A stretch of DNA of 8,023 nt from DAOUFU01 sp034429275 (GCA_034429275.1 DAOUFU010000230.1:1-8023), one strand, 5' to 3'; shown: positions 1 through 5,439, counted from the stretch's first letter. Notes: generated by a model not told the origin, from the sequence alone. Numbers and translations are program-made.

Positions 1-668
1 AGGAAGCTCACCTGGGCAGGCAGCGAGACCGAAAGGCCGGACGAGAATCCCCCCGAGGCGGCGAGCACAGTTTTGCCCGTTTCCGGCTGAATCAGCAGGA
101 TTTCCGGCAGTGGTACCGGCGTGCCAGGCGAAGTTGGGGCGGCGGCGTGAAGGGCGAGCAGCGTTTCCCCGGCAGTGGGCTGAGCGGGCAGGCTGAAGCG
201 CGCGCCCGCGCTGCCCAGGTCCAGTTCGGTGAGGCCGATCGCCAGCGGCGCAGGTGGCAGCGCGCTGCTGTTCACCTGGATCAGCATCTCGCCCTGGCCG
301 CCGGTGGCCTGCAGGACCAGCGCGTAGCGTCCGCTGTGCCCGGCGCTGGGGACCGCAAAGACGACGTTGCCATCGTCGCCGGGCAGCAGTTGAGTGAGCT
401 GCTGGGCGGGGTCGAGCAGCAGGGCCGTGAAATCGAACCCGGTCAGCGGCCACAGCCGCACCTCGAAGCTGTCGCCCTGCATGGCGAGGAACGAGCGGAT
501 GACGCTCTGGCCGGAGGGCAGGGTGACGATGGCCGGTTCGTTGTACTGGAGCAGGGGATGATCATCCCCCTGGGCGCGCACGGTGAGGGCCGCGAACGGC
601 TGGAGAACCAGCAGCACGACAAGCCCTGCAGTCAAAAGACGGCGATGATAGGGATAAAAATGAATCAT
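1..668 (-). CDS. Secreted PPC-like domain protein, partial (C-terminus beyond window start)
   Basis: The reading frame is open from an ATG at 668 down to base 1, giving 222 visible codons and no stop, so the C-terminus is missing. The start is supported by GGAGG (bases 673-677) four bases upstream. Residues 1-32 form a signal peptide: a basic start (HRR), a hydrophobic core (LLTAGLVVLLVL) and a VRA|QG-like cleavage site. The mature part reads like a bacterial pre-peptidase C-terminal (PPC) beta-sandwich. An opening strand with AIVTLPSGQSVIRSF is followed by DSFEVRLWPLTGFDFTALLLDP, then the GDDGNVVFAVPSAGHSGRYALVLQ pattern split over residues 97-120. A second similar unit seems to start near residue 140. 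PPC domains usually assist secretion or binding and are not catalytic. The fold assignment is by pattern only. The gene lies 147 bases after rdgB on the same strand and may have its own promoter. Confidence 0.72.
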   Translation of the reverse strand, partial: MIHFYPYHRRLLTAGLVVLLVLQPFAALTVRAQGDDHPLLQYNEPAIVTLPSGQSVIRSFLAMQGDSFEVRLWPLTGFDFTALLLDPAQQLTQLLPGDDGNVVFAVPSAGHSGRYALVLQATGGQGEMLIQVNSSALPPAPLAIGLTELDLGSAGARFSLPAQPTAGETLLALHAAAPTSPGTPVPLPEILLIQPETGKTVLAASGGFSSGLSVSLPAQVSF

Positions 669-729
669 TCTGCCTCCAATAACTCATCGAATCATTTCGG
701 GCGATGGGGAGTGGGCCGGAGTTGGAACG

Positions 730-735
730 TATATA
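730..735 (-). promoter_or_regulatory. Weak candidate -10 element for the PPC-like gene
   Basis: TATATA lies on the minus strand about 60 bases upstream of the ATG at 668, in an otherwise GC-rich gap between rdgB and the secreted protein gene. No convincing -35 hexamer lies 16-18 bases upstream; the matching position reads GCGCGG. This is therefore only a suggestion that the gene has its own promoter rather than relying on read-through from rdgB. Confidence 0.22.
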
Positions 736-797
736 GAGCTTGCGGACGGTGACCGCGCGGCTCCGGCTGCTCGGTGTTAAGAGACGGCGGCGCAGAG

Positions 798-815
798 CGG
801 CGCACTCGTGCGCCG
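798..815 (-). terminator. GC hairpin directly after the rdgB stop, possible weak terminator
   Basis: CGGCGCACTCGTGCGCCG is a perfect 18-base palindrome. It would fold as a 7-bp stem with a CTCG/CGAG tetraloop, starting right after the rdgB TAA (816-818). No U-run follows on the minus strand (CTCTGCGCC comes next), so it could be a partial terminator, a 3'-end-protecting stem or a factor-dependent site. It marks the likely end of the deacetylase-rdgB operon. Confidence 0.4.
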
Positions 816-1466
816 TTATGCGCCCAACATCTGGCGCAGGCGCGGCAGGGCTGCGCGCAGCGCCTGCTCGCGGTGGGTGACATATCCCGCGCGTTGGGCG
901 GCGGGCAGGTGATGGATGCTGCCCAGCAGGCGGTTCCACTGGGGCACAAAGAAAATGGACTCGAACGGATAGCCCTCAATCCGCAGCGGATCGGGCTGTT
1001 CCAGGATGACGCCGCGCAGCGTGCCGGAGAAATAGTCCACAGGGGGCGCGCTGCCATTGGCGGCGGGCGCGGCAATGGCGAAGGCGGTGCGGAACTGCGC
1101 CCCGCGCCGGTCTGGTGGCACTCCGCGCAGTCGCTCCAGGCAGAGCGCAATGATCGCTTCGTCAGTCATGCGCGGCGAGCCATCCCAACGGCGCACGTGG
1201 ATGCCCGGCTCACCACCGAGCGCGTCGATCTCGATGCCGGTGTCGTCGCCGATGACGATGGTGATGTCGTCGTCCAGCGCGGCGCGATAGGCCAGGGCTT
1301 TGAGCGCGGCGTTTTGTTCCAGGGTGGAGCCGTGCTCGTCTACATCGAGCATCAGGCCGATCTCATGTGGCGCGGTGACGGGCAGGCCGTAAGCTCCCAT
1401 CAAGGTGCGGATTTCGGCGAATTTGCCGGGATTCTGGGTGGCATAGAGCAGGCGGCGGGTCGTCAT
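816..1466 (-). CDS. rdgB: RdgB/HAM1 family non-canonical purine NTP pyrophosphatase (XTP/dITP diphosphatase)
   Basis: The 216-residue protein is slightly longer than typical RdgB (about 200). Members hydrolyse dITP, ITP and XTP to the monophosphate plus pyrophosphate in the cytoplasm, keeping deaminated purines out of DNA and RNA. Family motifs appear in order: the nucleotide-binding TQNPGK (residues 10-15); ENA-type helix LEQNAALKA (49-57); the acidic metal/catalytic loop GDDTGIEIDALGGEPG (73-88); a GYPFESIFFVP segment (165-175) matching the usual GFGYDPIFFVP; and the C-terminal THREQAL (197-203), matching SHR-A. The GYDP segment is altered (D to E, P to S), so substrate preference might be shifted. 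The ATG at 1466 has a GAGG upstream (8-base spacing) and lies 11 bases after the deacetylase stop, so the two are probably co-transcribed. No functional link between these two enzymes is evident. Confidence 0.9.
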   Translation of the reverse strand: MTTRRLLYATQNPGKFAEIRTLMGAYGLPVTAPHEIGLMLDVDEHGSTLEQNAALKALAYRAALDDDITIVIGDDTGIEIDALGGEPGIHVRRWDGSPRMTDEAIIALCLERLRGVPPDRRGAQFRTAFAIAAPAANGSAPPVDYFSGTLRGVILEQPDPLRIEGYPFESIFFVPQWNRLLGSIHHLPAAQRAGYVTHREQALRAALPRLRQMLGA

Positions 1467-1477
1467 GGGCGGCCTCG

Positions 1478-2323
1478 TCAGCGGTTGTGATAGGCATACC
1501 AGTCGGGCGGCACGCCGATCAGGATGGGCATGGTGCCGGGTTCGTCGCCGGGGCGGGGCAGGGCGGCCAGGGTCGCCCCGTTTTCCAGCAGGTCCTCGAT
1601 GATGGCGGGCAGCGCGTCGATCAGTACGGGCTGCACATCGTGCATCAGCACGACCGCGCCATCGCCATAATCGTAGACGCTGTAGTAGCGGCGCGGCTCG
1701 AACCAGCTAAGCACCACGTTAGCGTAGACATAGGTCCAGGGCCGCTGAGCAGGCCCGTCCGGGCCAGGATTCCAGGGCGCGGAATCGCCGGAGCTGACGT
1801 GCCAGTTGTAGGTGAGGGCGCTCACGCCTTCGGGGACCGGGAAGGGCCGGGCCGATCCGCCGGGCTGACGGACCAGGCGCACGGGCAGGGCGCTGTAGCG
1901 CGCGGCGCGCGCCGGTCCCAGCGCGGCGAGGATGGCGTCTTCGGTGCGTTGCCACGATTCGGTCAGTTCGGCAGGGGTTGCGCCGGAAGCGTTGGTCAGG
2001 CCGTCCTGTTCCCACAGGTGGTTGCCGATGGCGTGGCCTTCATCGAACATGCGCTGCACCAGGGCCTCATTGCCCGCGATGCGGTGGCCGTGCAGGAAAA
2101 AGGTGGCCGGGACGCCGTATTCCTTGAGAATATCCAGAATAGCGGGGGTGACGGTGCTTGATGGGCCGTCGTCGAAGGTCAGGTAGACGGTGTAGGGGCC
2201 TTCGGGGGGATCGACATGGACGCCGGGGCCGCCGGATGCGCCGACCGCGAGCGGCAGCGCGGTGTAGATCAGCAGGCCCACCCACAAGGCGATCAGAAGC
2301 AGCGCGCGACCCAATTTCCGCAT
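1478..2323 (-). CDS. Polysaccharide deacetylase-like (NodB-homology, CE4) protein with a degenerate metal site
   Basis: This is a 281-residue protein if started at the ATG at 2323. That start has a GGAG five bases upstream and gives a clean N-terminus: basic RK, then the hydrophobic stretch ALLLIALWVGLLIYTALPLAV (residues 7-27, here split as 7-17 and 18-27), acting as signal peptide or membrane anchor. An upstream in-frame start at 2503 would add a non-signal-like extension across the promoter region. The CE4 motifs appear in order: TFDDGP (49-54) with the catalytic Asp; the zinc motif region NHLWEQDGLT (101-110); RQPGG (152-156), resembling RPPYG; WHVSSGD (174-180); and VVLMHD (224-229) with the catalytic His. 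In motif 2 the usual H-x3-H has become H102-x3-Q106. CE4 enzymes remove N- or O-acetyl groups from peptidoglycan or other glycans outside the membrane. The fold is clear; activity is uncertain because a canonical metal ligand is replaced. Confidence 0.82.
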   Translation of the reverse strand: MRKLGRALLLIALWVGLLIYTALPLAVGASGGPGVHVDPPEGPYTVYLTFDDGPSSTVTPAILDILKEYGVPATFFLHGHRIAGNEALVQRMFDEGHAIGNHLWEQDGLTNASGATPAELTESWQRTEDAILAALGPARAARYSALPVRLVRQPGGSARPFPVPEGVSALTYNWHVSSGDSAPWNPGPDGPAQRPWTYVYANVVLSWFEPRRYYSVYDYGDGAVVLMHDVQPVLIDALPAIIEDLLENGATLAALPRPGDEPGTMPILIGVPPDWYAYHNR

Positions 2324-2359
2324 GGGGACTCCGTGGGAGTGGCAAGGAAGCGTGGATAG

Positions 2360-2389
2360 ATTGTGCGACAAGGCCGGGGCAGATGGCAA
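2360..2389 (-). promoter_or_regulatory. Candidate promoter for the deacetylase-rdgB operon
   Basis: On the minus strand TTGCCA (2384-2389) is followed after 18 bases by CACAAT (2360-2365), roughly 37 bases upstream of the ATG at 2323. Both hexamers match the sigma-70-type consensus only partly. Position and spacing are right for a promoter divergent from the plus-strand genes at 2547. Confidence 0.33.
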
Positions 2390-2410
2390 TGAGCGATTCG
2401 GGTCACGCGA

Positions 2411-2482
2411 GAAACGGCTCTCAAAAGCTCTCAGAAACGGGCGTGATAGCTTTTGAGAGATGGAACCCGTTATAACTATCAC
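2411..2482. repeat. Nested direct and inverted repeats in the divergent intergenic region (operator-like)
   Basis: A perfect 12-base inverted repeat has arms CTCTCAAAAGCT (2418-2429) and AGCTTTTGAGAG (2448-2459) with an 18-base spacer. GCTCTCAAAA (2417-2426) is followed at once by GCTCTCAGAA (2427-2436), a direct repeat. AACGGG (2436-2441) pairs with CCCGTT (2466-2471), and GTGATAG (2443-2449) with CTATCAC (2476-2482). The elements overlap, so alternative pairings are possible. The location between two divergent genes, covering the candidate plus-strand -35, suits a regulator-binding site. No regulator gene is visible in the window. Sequence facts are direct; the role is inferred. Confidence 0.6.
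2453..2482 (+). promoter_or_regulatory. Candidate promoter for the 65-codon ORF and DUF35-like gene
   Basis: TTGAGA (2453-2458) matches the -35 consensus at five of six positions. It is followed after 18 bases by TATCAC (2477-2482), a four-of-six -10. An AT-rich TATAAC at 2471-2476 lies too close to this -35. The -35 sits inside the right arm of the 12-base inverted repeat, so binding there would block polymerase. Transcription would begin near 2490, leaving a leader of about 57 bases. Confidence 0.35.
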
Positions 2483-2489
2483 AAACGGC

Positions 2490-2520
2490 GCGCCGGGCTG
2501 CACATTCGATAACCCGGCGC
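2490..2520 (+). promoter_or_regulatory. Leader hairpin upstream of the 65-codon ORF
   Basis: GCGCCGGG (2490-2497) and CCCGGCGC (2513-2520) are perfect 8-base complements separated by 15 bases. They would form a strong GC stem at the very 5' end of the predicted transcript, 12 bases before the GAGAGGA ribosome-binding site (2533-2539). No U-run follows, so it is not a terminator. It could stabilise the mRNA or affect initiation; nothing matches a riboswitch class I know. Confidence 0.45.
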
Positions 2521-2546
2521 TGGCGGTTTATTGAGAGGACACGATC

Positions 2547-2744
2547 ATGGATATCACTCGCAACTGGCGCTTGAAAACCAGCCGCAGCCAACTGATGGCG
2601 ACCCGCGATCCGCAAACCGGCGCGGTGATCTTGCCGGGGCAGACCCCGCCGCGCGAGGTGGCGATCTATACCTTCGACCTCGACGGCGTCGAGAGGGTCA
2701 CGGCGCGCGCGACTGAGGACCCTTTGGCAGAGGCAGCCCGTTAA
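2547..2744 (+). CDS. Small hypothetical protein, resembling a cysteine-free DUF35 N-terminal (zinc-ribbon) segment
   Basis: This is a 65-residue ORF. The ATG has GAGAGGA seven bases upstream, so it is probably translated. It starts DITRNWRLKTSRSQL, like the N-terminal helix that precedes the rubredoxin-type zinc ribbon in DUF35 OB-fold proteins. The following DPQTGAVILPG (residues 20-30) lines up with the usual C-P-x-C-G-x-x-x-F-P-P part, with both cysteines replaced (D and T). There is no Cys in the protein. The last 20 residues look unstructured. It shares its reading frame with the next gene, and only a TAA and 15 codons lie between. It could be a separated partner of the OB-fold protein, a decayed 5' part of one ancestral gene, or an unrelated small protein. 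The homology reading is from memory of family patterns and is tentative. Confidence 0.55.
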   Translation: MDITRNWRLKTSRSQLMATRDPQTGAVILPGQTPPREVAIYTFDLDGVERVTARATEDPLAEAAR

Positions 2745-2757
2745 CAGCGGGCCTGCC
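2732..2757 (+). other. Stem-loop enclosing the stop codon of the 65-codon ORF
   Basis: GGCAG and CCCG (2732-2740) pair with CGGG (2748-2751) and CTGCC (2753-2757), with one bulged C at 2752. The 9-bp GC-rich stem has a 7-base loop that carries the TAA (2742-2744). No U-run follows. It may act as an intercistronic mRNA processing or stabilising element, or affect termination of translation between the two in-frame ORFs. Confidence 0.4.
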
Positions 2758-2789
2758 AGCACCTCATTGACTGTGAACAGGATGAGAGC

Positions 2790-3158
2790 ATGACCGGCGA
2801 GCAGACATCGCAGAGTTTGCAGCATCGGCTGGCCTATTGGAACCAGTTCCACCGCGCTCAGCCGCTCAACGAAGAGGGCGCGGCGGAGATGTTCCCGCTT
2901 TCTGGGCGGGGCACGGTGTACAGCTTCACCCAGGTGACCGCCCCGGCGGAGCCGTTTGAGGCGTACGCGCCGTATGCGCTGGCCCTGGTGCAACTGGACG
3001 AAGGGCCGCTGGTGACGGCGCAGCTCACCGACCTGGAGGGCGAGCCGGAGATCGGGATGCGGGTGGAGATGGTGATCCGCAAGCTGCGCACCGATGGCGA
3101 GCGCGGCATCATCATCTATGGGCCGAAGTTCCGGCCCCTGCTGCGCCCGGAAGCCTGA
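2790..3158 (+). CDS. DUF35-type OB-fold protein lacking zinc-ribbon cysteines
   Basis: This is a 122-residue soluble protein; AGGA (2779-2782) lies seven bases before the ATG. Residues 36-118 give the DUF35 OB-fold pattern: PLSGRGTVYSFTQVT (36-50), an aromatic/acidic turn (PFEAYAPYALALVQLDEGP, 55-73), then TAQLTDLEGEPEIGMRVEMV (76-95) and GIIIYGPKFRPLL (106-118). DUF35 proteins commonly partner thiolase- or HMG-CoA-synthase-like enzymes, binding acyl-CoA between them. No such enzyme lies in this window. Residues 1-35, where a four-Cys rubredoxin-like ribbon normally sits, contain no Cys at all; LNEEG (26-30) sits where the second C-x-x-C-G is expected. The gene is probably co-transcribed with the 65-codon ORF upstream and ends 29 bases before a strong terminator. 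OB-fold call firm; biological role unknown. Confidence 0.8.
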   Translation: MTGEQTSQSLQHRLAYWNQFHRAQPLNEEGAAEMFPLSGRGTVYSFTQVTAPAEPFEAYAPYALALVQLDEGPLVTAQLTDLEGEPEIGMRVEMVIRKLRTDGERGIIIYGPKFRPLLRPEA

Positions 3159-3187
3159 GCGCGCGGATTGTTCCGTAGAGACTCACA

Positions 3188-3219
3188 GCCCCGCGATCAT
3201 CACGGGGCGTTTTTGTTTG
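3188..3219 (+). terminator. Intrinsic terminator of the DUF35-like operon
   Basis: GCCCCG (3188-3193) pairs with CGGGGC (3203-3208) around a 9-base loop and is followed at once by GTTTTTGTTTG, a typical U-tract. It lies 29 bases after the DUF35-like stop codon. Confidence 0.85.
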
Positions 3220-3231
3220 TTCCGACCGGCG

Positions 3232-3237
3232 TATAAT
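3232..3237 (+). promoter_or_regulatory. -10 element for corA
   Basis: A perfect TATAAT lies 58 bases upstream of the CorA ATG. The -35 position falls in the terminator U-tract (TTTTTG, 3210-3215, 16-base spacing), which is a poor match. This promoter either has a weak -35 or depends on other contacts. It begins only 12 bases after the terminator tract. Confidence 0.6.
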
Positions 3238-3248
3238 AGGGGAAATTT

Positions 3249-3264
3249 CGCCTGATGACAGGCG
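3249..3264 (+). other. Small hairpin at the start of the corA leader
   Basis: CGCCTG-ATGA-CAGGCG is a perfect 6-bp stem with a four-base loop, placed within the first bases of the transcript expected from TATAAT at 3232. No U-run follows. A stem at the 5' end commonly protects mRNA from decay. The leader is too short for a known magnesium riboswitch. Confidence 0.35.
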
Positions 3265-3295
3265 GCGGTGATGCACACGAGATGGAGCTTGCCTT

Positions 3296-4252
3296 ATGGA
3301 CGTGCTGGTGTTTGATGATCATTCCCCACGCAAGGTGTCGCCGAAGGAACTCCCGCGCCTGCTGGCGGAAGAGGAAGCGGCGATCTGGGTGGATATGACC
3401 GGGCCGACAGAAGAAGATGTGCGGGTGCTGCTGGACGTATTCGGCTTTCATCCCCTGGCCGTCGAGGATACGCGCAACCAGAAGCAGCGTCCCAAAGCCG
3501 AAGAATTCCCCAACTACCTGTTTTTGATCCTCAACCCTATGCGCAGCAAGGGCGCCCCGGAGATGTTCCGTGAACTGGATGTATTCATCGGGCAGCGCTT
3601 CCTGGTGACGGTTCACCCGGCGGCAGAGCCGACCGTAGAGCAGGCTGTCGCGCGGCTGGACCCTTCGCGCGTGCCGGGAGCCATCACGACGACCATGCTG
3701 CTGTACACGCTGATCGACGTGGTGATCGACGGCTACTTCCCGGTGCTAGACCGCATCGAGGCCGAAGTCGAGCAGTTGGGCCAGCGGCTGGTTCACAAGC
3801 CCGATCAGCAAACGCTCGACCGGCTGTTTATGCTTCAGCGCGCGCTGAGCAACATCTGGCACGTCATCGGGCCGCAGCAGGCGATCATGACCGTGCTGAC
3901 CACGCACCCGCTGGTCTTCATCGACCAGAACAGCCTGTACTACCTGCGCGACCTGGCCGATCACCTGGCGCGCATCACCGACACAGTGCGCACCCTGCGC
4001 GATATGCTCAACAGCATGATCAATCTGTACGCTTCGGCGGTGTCGAACCAGCTCAACCGCGACGTGAACCGGCTGACTCTGCTGGCGGTAGCGGTCGCCG
4101 TGCTGACAGTCATCGGCGGGTTCTACGGCATGAATTTTGAGCGCACGTGGCCGCCCTTCGACGCGGCCTGGGGCGTGCCGGTGGTGATCGTGATGATGCT
4201 GTTGAGCGTGGTCGTGCTGATGGTTTTGTTCCGGTGGTGGCTGCGCAGGTAG
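3296..4252 (+). CDS. corA: CorA-family divalent cation (Mg2+/Co2+) transport protein
   Basis: The 318-residue protein has the length and layout of CorA: a large soluble N-terminal cytoplasmic domain, a long helix region (about residues 140-258) and two C-terminal membrane helices (about 259-277 and 293-313) ending in a basic tail (RWWLRR). The signature GMN is at 278-280 in GGFYGMNFE, just after the first helix. CorA pentamers pass Mg2+, Co2+ or Ni2+ down the membrane potential and close when cytoplasmic Mg2+ is high. Start: GGAG (3284-3287) eight bases before the ATG. Two departures from well-known CorA: the loop after GMNFE reads RTWPPFDAAWG instead of containing MPEL, and the usual Pro before the GMN within helix one is absent (AVAVLTVIGGFYGMN). 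Whether it prefers Mg2+, Co2+ or Zn2+ cannot be read from sequence. It stands as a single-gene unit between its own promoter and the gap at 4253. Confidence 0.92.
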   Translation: MDVLVFDDHSPRKVSPKELPRLLAEEEAAIWVDMTGPTEEDVRVLLDVFGFHPLAVEDTRNQKQRPKAEEFPNYLFLILNPMRSKGAPEMFRELDVFIGQRFLVTVHPAAEPTVEQAVARLDPSRVPGAITTTMLLYTLIDVVIDGYFPVLDRIEAEVEQLGQRLVHKPDQQTLDRLFMLQRALSNIWHVIGPQQAIMTVLTTHPLVFIDQNSLYYLRDLADHLARITDTVRTLRDMLNSMINLYASAVSNQLNRDVNRLTLLAVAVAVLTVIGGFYGMNFERTWPPFDAAWGVPVVIVMMLLSVVVLMVLFRWWLRR

Positions 4253-4435
4253 CGGGGGCGCGGGGAAAATGCTATGTCACTGGCGGATTAATAAAAACCC
4301 CGTCAGCATGAAGGGTAGTGTACCACGCGCTGCCGGACATCGCCAACTATTGGGAGAGTATGCGCGGCAGGTTGGGGGGATACTGTAGGTGTGCGTAGGT
4401 GCTGCCCGTTGATGGGCGAGAGGAGATAACACCCG
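4253..4435. other. Intergenic gap between corA and the transglutaminase-like gene
   Basis: This 183-base gap has no credible ORF. It holds one weak stem, CTGGCGG (4280-4286) with CCGTCAG (4300-4306), including one G-U pair and a 13-base AT-rich loop. No U-run follows, so a corA terminator is not clear. AGGAG at 4421-4425 is the ribosome-binding site of the next gene (10-base spacing). I could not find a convincing -35/-10 pair. Confidence 0.5.
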
Positions 4436-5371
4436 ATGAACCCCGATCCGCTGAAGTATTACGCCCAGCCCGGCCCGGTGACGCTGCTGCCGGACGACCC
4501 GGCGATTGCTGCGCTGCTCGAAGGGCTGCCCACGACCGTGCCGGGCATCGTCGCGGCGGTGCGCGGCAACCTGCTGCACATCTTCTGGGCGCAGGCGTAT
4601 GGCGTGACCTTGAGCGACGAGCGCAGGGCTGAGGTGCAGATTCGCTCGGCGGCGGAGATGCTGCGGCGCATCTACGCGGTGCACCCGGCCCCGCTGACCA
4701 CTCAGCGCCCGAACGAAGTCAAACTGGTGGGCAACTGCCGCGACTTCAGCGTGCTGACGGTGGCGCTGCTGCAAAAGCAGGGCATTCCGGCGCGGGCGCG
4801 CTGTGGATTTGGCACGTACTTCAAAGAAGACGGCGCATGGCACGAGGATCACTGGGTGGCAGAGTACTGGAACGCCGACTTGCAGCGCTGGGTGATGGTC
4901 GATGCGCAACTGGACGAGTTCCAGGTTTCCAGGCTGCCGGTGGACTTCAACGTGTTTGATGTGCCGCGCGACCGCTTTGTGACCGGCGGTCACGCCTGGC
5001 AGAAGGTGCGCCAGCAGGGGGCAGACCCGGATCATTTCGGCATCTTCGACATGCACGGGCTGTGGTTCATCGCGGGAAACCTGGTGCGCGACGCGGCAGC
5101 GCTGAACGAGATGCCGCTACTGCCCTGGGATAGCTGGGGCGTGATGGGCGCATTCTTCCCCGGCGCGACCGTCACCGAAGAGACGCTGAGCTTCCTCGAT
5201 CATGTCGCCGCGCTGACGGTGGATGATAGCCAGTTCGCGGCGCTGCGGGCGCTCTATGAGACGGATGAGCGGCTGCGCGTGCCCCCGACGATCATGAGCT
5301 TCCCCGGCGGGCCGGAGCCGGTGATGGTGACGCTGGCCGACGTGCTGACCTATTCCGGCACGGGTGGATAG
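4436..5371 (+). CDS. Cytoplasmic transglutaminase-like superfamily protein
   Basis: This 311-residue protein has no signal peptide and no membrane helix. The transglutaminase-like (papain-fold) core spans about residues 65-165 with all three catalytic residues present: Cys101 in GNCRDFSVLTVALL at the start of a helix, His139 in WHEDHWVAEYWN, and Asp156 in WVMVDAQLD. The segment GIPARARCGFGTYF between Cys and His is typical of this superfamily. Bacterial relatives include cysteine proteases, amidases and crosslinking enzymes; the substrate is not predictable. The C-terminal half (about 166-311) has no motif I recognise, but repeated aromatic-rich segments (HGLWFIAGNLVRD, LPWDSWGVMGAFFPG) suggest a conserved accessory domain. 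The start is supported by GAGAGGAG ten bases upstream. It is convergent with the large surface protein gene and separated from it by a shared terminator. Confidence 0.85.
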   Translation: MNPDPLKYYAQPGPVTLLPDDPAIAALLEGLPTTVPGIVAAVRGNLLHIFWAQAYGVTLSDERRAEVQIRSAAEMLRRIYAVHPAPLTTQRPNEVKLVGNCRDFSVLTVALLQKQGIPARARCGFGTYFKEDGAWHEDHWVAEYWNADLQRWVMVDAQLDEFQVSRLPVDFNVFDVPRDRFVTGGHAWQKVRQQGADPDHFGIFDMHGLWFIAGNLVRDAAALNEMPLLPWDSWGVMGAFFPGATVTEETLSFLDHVAALTVDDSQFAALRALYETDERLRVPPTIMSFPGGPEPVMVTLADVLTYSGTGG

Positions 5372-5396
5372 CAGCGGCCCCAGCCGCATTCTGGAG

Positions 5397-5439
5397 AAAA
5401 AAGACCACGGGCGGGGATGTTTCCTCGCCCGTGTGTTTG
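5397..5439. terminator. Bidirectional intrinsic terminator between convergent genes
   Basis: CACGGGCG (5406-5413) pairs with CGCCCGTG (5426-5433). Three further pairs (G-U, G-C, G-C) extend the stem to 11 bp around a 6-base loop (5417-5422). On the minus strand the stem is followed after three bases by six U residues (A-run at 5397-5402 on the plus strand), ending the large surface protein gene. On the plus strand the tail is a weaker UGUUUGU, ending the transglutaminase-like gene. Confidence 0.88.

Noticed and set aside
147..752. Plus-strand 201-codon ORF opposite the PPC-like gene
   Set aside because: The minus-strand frame has a signal peptide, a ribosome-binding site and beta-sandwich patterning. 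The plus-strand translation is compositionally odd and runs into the intergenic gap.
774..1490. Long plus-strand ORF (238 codons) opposite rdgB
   Set aside because: It is antisense to a gene with clear RdgB motifs. Its translation is Gly/Arg/Ala-biased without family motifs, as expected for a shadow frame in GC-rich DNA.
2324..2503. Longer deacetylase start at 2503 (adds 60 residues)
   Set aside because: The extension covers the repeat cluster and candidate promoters, shows no signal-like sequence, and would bury the clear signal/anchor that begins at the ATG at 2323 with its GGAG.
3245..3295. Magnesium riboswitch in the corA leader
   Set aside because: The leader from the predicted start is only about 50 bases and holds one small hairpin, far too little for an M-box or ykoK-type element.
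4280..4306. Possible corA terminator
   Set aside because: The stem is 7 bp with a G-U pair and a 13-base loop, and no U-run follows on the plus strand.
4277..5056. Minus-strand 259-codon ORF opposite the transglutaminase-like gene
   Set aside because: It is His/Arg/Gln-rich with no motif and overlaps a gene with an intact catalytic triad.
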